A stretch of 64,000 bases of DNA from Qipengyuania atrilutea. GTDB taxonomy: Bacteria > Pseudomonadota > Alphaproteobacteria > Sphingomonadales > Sphingomonadaceae. Positions within the stretch are counted from its first letter, which is position 1, and each line of letters opens with the position of its first letter. Both the position numbers and the translations under genes were made by a program. The notes beneath the pieces are model-generated. The model did no database searches. It had not been told where the DNA came from and saw nothing but the letters and a program-made list of their open reading frames with translations. Below, in pieces: positions 63,240 through 64,000 of this stretch. The stretch covers positions 40,859 to 104,858 of the forward strand of contig NZ_JABWGV010000007.1 of assembly GCF_013370205.1 (NCBI RefSeq), read 5' to 3'.

Positions 63240-63536
63240 CTACTGCGGCGTCGATATTCCTTTCGTCGGCTTCTTCTGGAAGGCATGCACCACCCAGATA
63301 TCGTCATCCAGTTGCAGGGCGTAGACGACACGGTGGGCGCGGCCGCGCTCCTTGATCACCAGCTCCCAAACACCGGAGCCAAGACCAGCGAGCGACTTGG
63401 CGACGGCCGGCGTCCCGCCATCGGCCACGATCGTCAGCGCATCGAGCGCCTTGTCGATCGCACGGGCCGGGAACGCTCCGAAATCCTTGCGCGCTACCTT
63501 GATCCACGAAATCGGTCGAAGCGTTGGGCGCGACAT
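63240..63536 (-). CDS. HigB/Gp49-like toxin, prematurely stopped
   Basis: 98 aa: WIKVARKDFGAFPARAIDK, GSGVWELVIKERGRAHRVVY and VVHAFQKKPTKGISTPQ, the RelE-like Gp49 family of mRNA interferases. TAG at 63240 stops it early: the same frame continues EIDLVRERIRRLMEMLE to a TGA at 63186 that overlaps the higA ATG, which matches the family's usual end (TPKPDIDLI-type). The last 18 residues are therefore lost. The toxin may be weakened or dead while the antitoxin is intact. Confidence 0.85.
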   Translation of the reverse strand: MSRPTLRPISWIKVARKDFGAFPARAIDKALDALTIVADGGTPAVAKSLAGLGSGVWELVIKERGRAHRVVYALQLDDDIWVVHAFQKKPTKGISTPQ

Positions 63537-64000
63537 GAACTGATGTAGTCATATCTGACAACATTTGTCAATCGGGTATGTCGGGATGTTTGCCAGCGTG
63601 ATCGAAGCGAAGCTTTCGTCTAACCATGTTTTCGGATTCGTCCTGGTAGGACGTTCCCCACCTTCCCTGACCGCCCTCGCGCCGTGCGGAGATCAAAACC
63701 GAGGTCTTCCATCCGGCTCAGCAGACGCCTTGGCGATGCCGAACGGCAGCCAAAGGCGTCTGCCAATTCCTGCGGTGAATATGGACGTCAATCTCCGCAT
63801 CGCCCAATATATTCACGGCAGTTCGTGTGGAGATTGGGGAGTCTATTCTCCGCCGACCGCATGGAACCAGAGCGACCGGATGCGAAAAGTCGGTCGCTTA
63901 AGCCTTTTCAACCGACCGATATGCCACTCCGATCCGGTGCTTGGCGCTTCCGCGTCGGCTACGAACTGCATCGACAAAACGCCGCGCCGACGCCGCATTC
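63537..64000. other. Degenerate window end
   Basis: 464 bp. A minus-strand stretch near 63630-63790 reads YSPQELADAFGCRSASPRRL and then LSRMEDLGFDLRTARG, like a winged-helix regulator, but upstream it meets stops within a few codons. No intact gene. Possibly the tail of a regulator truncated by rearrangement. Confidence 0.4.

Noticed and set aside
1..64000. CRISPR arrays, tRNA or rRNA genes, complete insertion sequences
   Set aside because: I saw no regularly spaced repeats, no T-loop-like GGTTCGAATCC box in a plausible cloverleaf, and no intact transposase; absence by eye is not proof.

Overview
The window reads as a metal-resistance and sulfur-stress accessory region from an alphaproteobacterium, most likely of the order Sphingomonadales. 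That placement is an inference from the protein families (FecA-like TonB receptor, short Asp-type CDF exporters, CnrYXH-like ECF module, BigR-type sulfur operon, GDCC protein beside MerT) and from the high-GC, densely overlapping gene organisation. No rRNA, tRNA or core housekeeping gene is present to confirm it.

Layout. 1-2635: a cytochrome c/FTR1 iron permease (cut by the window edge) and a short CDF exporter, divergent from a MerR regulator. 2966-9109: a zinc/cobalt/cadmium-type RND pump (czcCBA) led by a small His-rich secreted protein. 9550-13588: a tightly overlapping run of SpoIIAA-like protein, CDF, CaCA exchanger, 59-aa His-rich protein, ZIP-like membrane protein and full-length CzcD. 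14029-16281: TonB receptor. 16528-17941: ynfA-merR divergent from another CDF across a textbook MerR operator. 18222-22073: a membrane protein, a large SDR/SPW/VKOR-like fusion and a cysteine-rich CBS protein. 22187-33018: a copper/silver operon (secreted protein, cusC, cusB-cusF fusion, cusA, cusF, a 39-aa membrane protein, multicopper oxidase, copper P-type ATPase). 33148-41394: a CnrYXH-like ECF cassette running into copAB, a SnoaL/DUF4440-like protein, a PepSY protein and a PQQ dehydrogenase. 41547-48087: a forward run of small metal-binding and membrane proteins (DUF2231, DUF411, APC permease, glutaredoxin-MauE, two-TM channel, DUF305, lipoprotein), then an NAD(P)-binding protein.

48500-49740 is a scrapyard of truncated genes. 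49744-55244 is a sulfur block (BigR-like ArsR, MBL dioxygenase, two YeeE/YedE halves, SulP, MBL-rhodanese). 55385-57828 holds a FAD disulfide oxidoreductase and a reduced mer cassette (merR, merT, GDCC protein, no merP or merA). 57830-64000 is mobile-element debris with toxin-antitoxin pairs (Xre/RES, HigBA), two integrase fragments, a DUF3768 gene with an internal stop and a HigB gene with an early stop.

How it fits together. Metal is handled at several levels: outer-membrane uptake (TonB receptor), inner-membrane export (four CDFs, P-type ATPase), trans-envelope export (two RND systems), periplasmic oxidation and sequestration (two multicopper oxidases, CopB, CusF, DUF411, DUF305), and sensing (three MerR proteins, one ECF cassette). 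The most interesting sequence signal is a promoter-like motif, GGGGA(A/G)-13 bp-CGTA. It occurs at identical spacing upstream of copA, of the ECF cassette and of the divergent DUF2231 gene, and it suggests one ECF regulon joining the copper operon to the little-studied 41.5-47.2 kb gene run.
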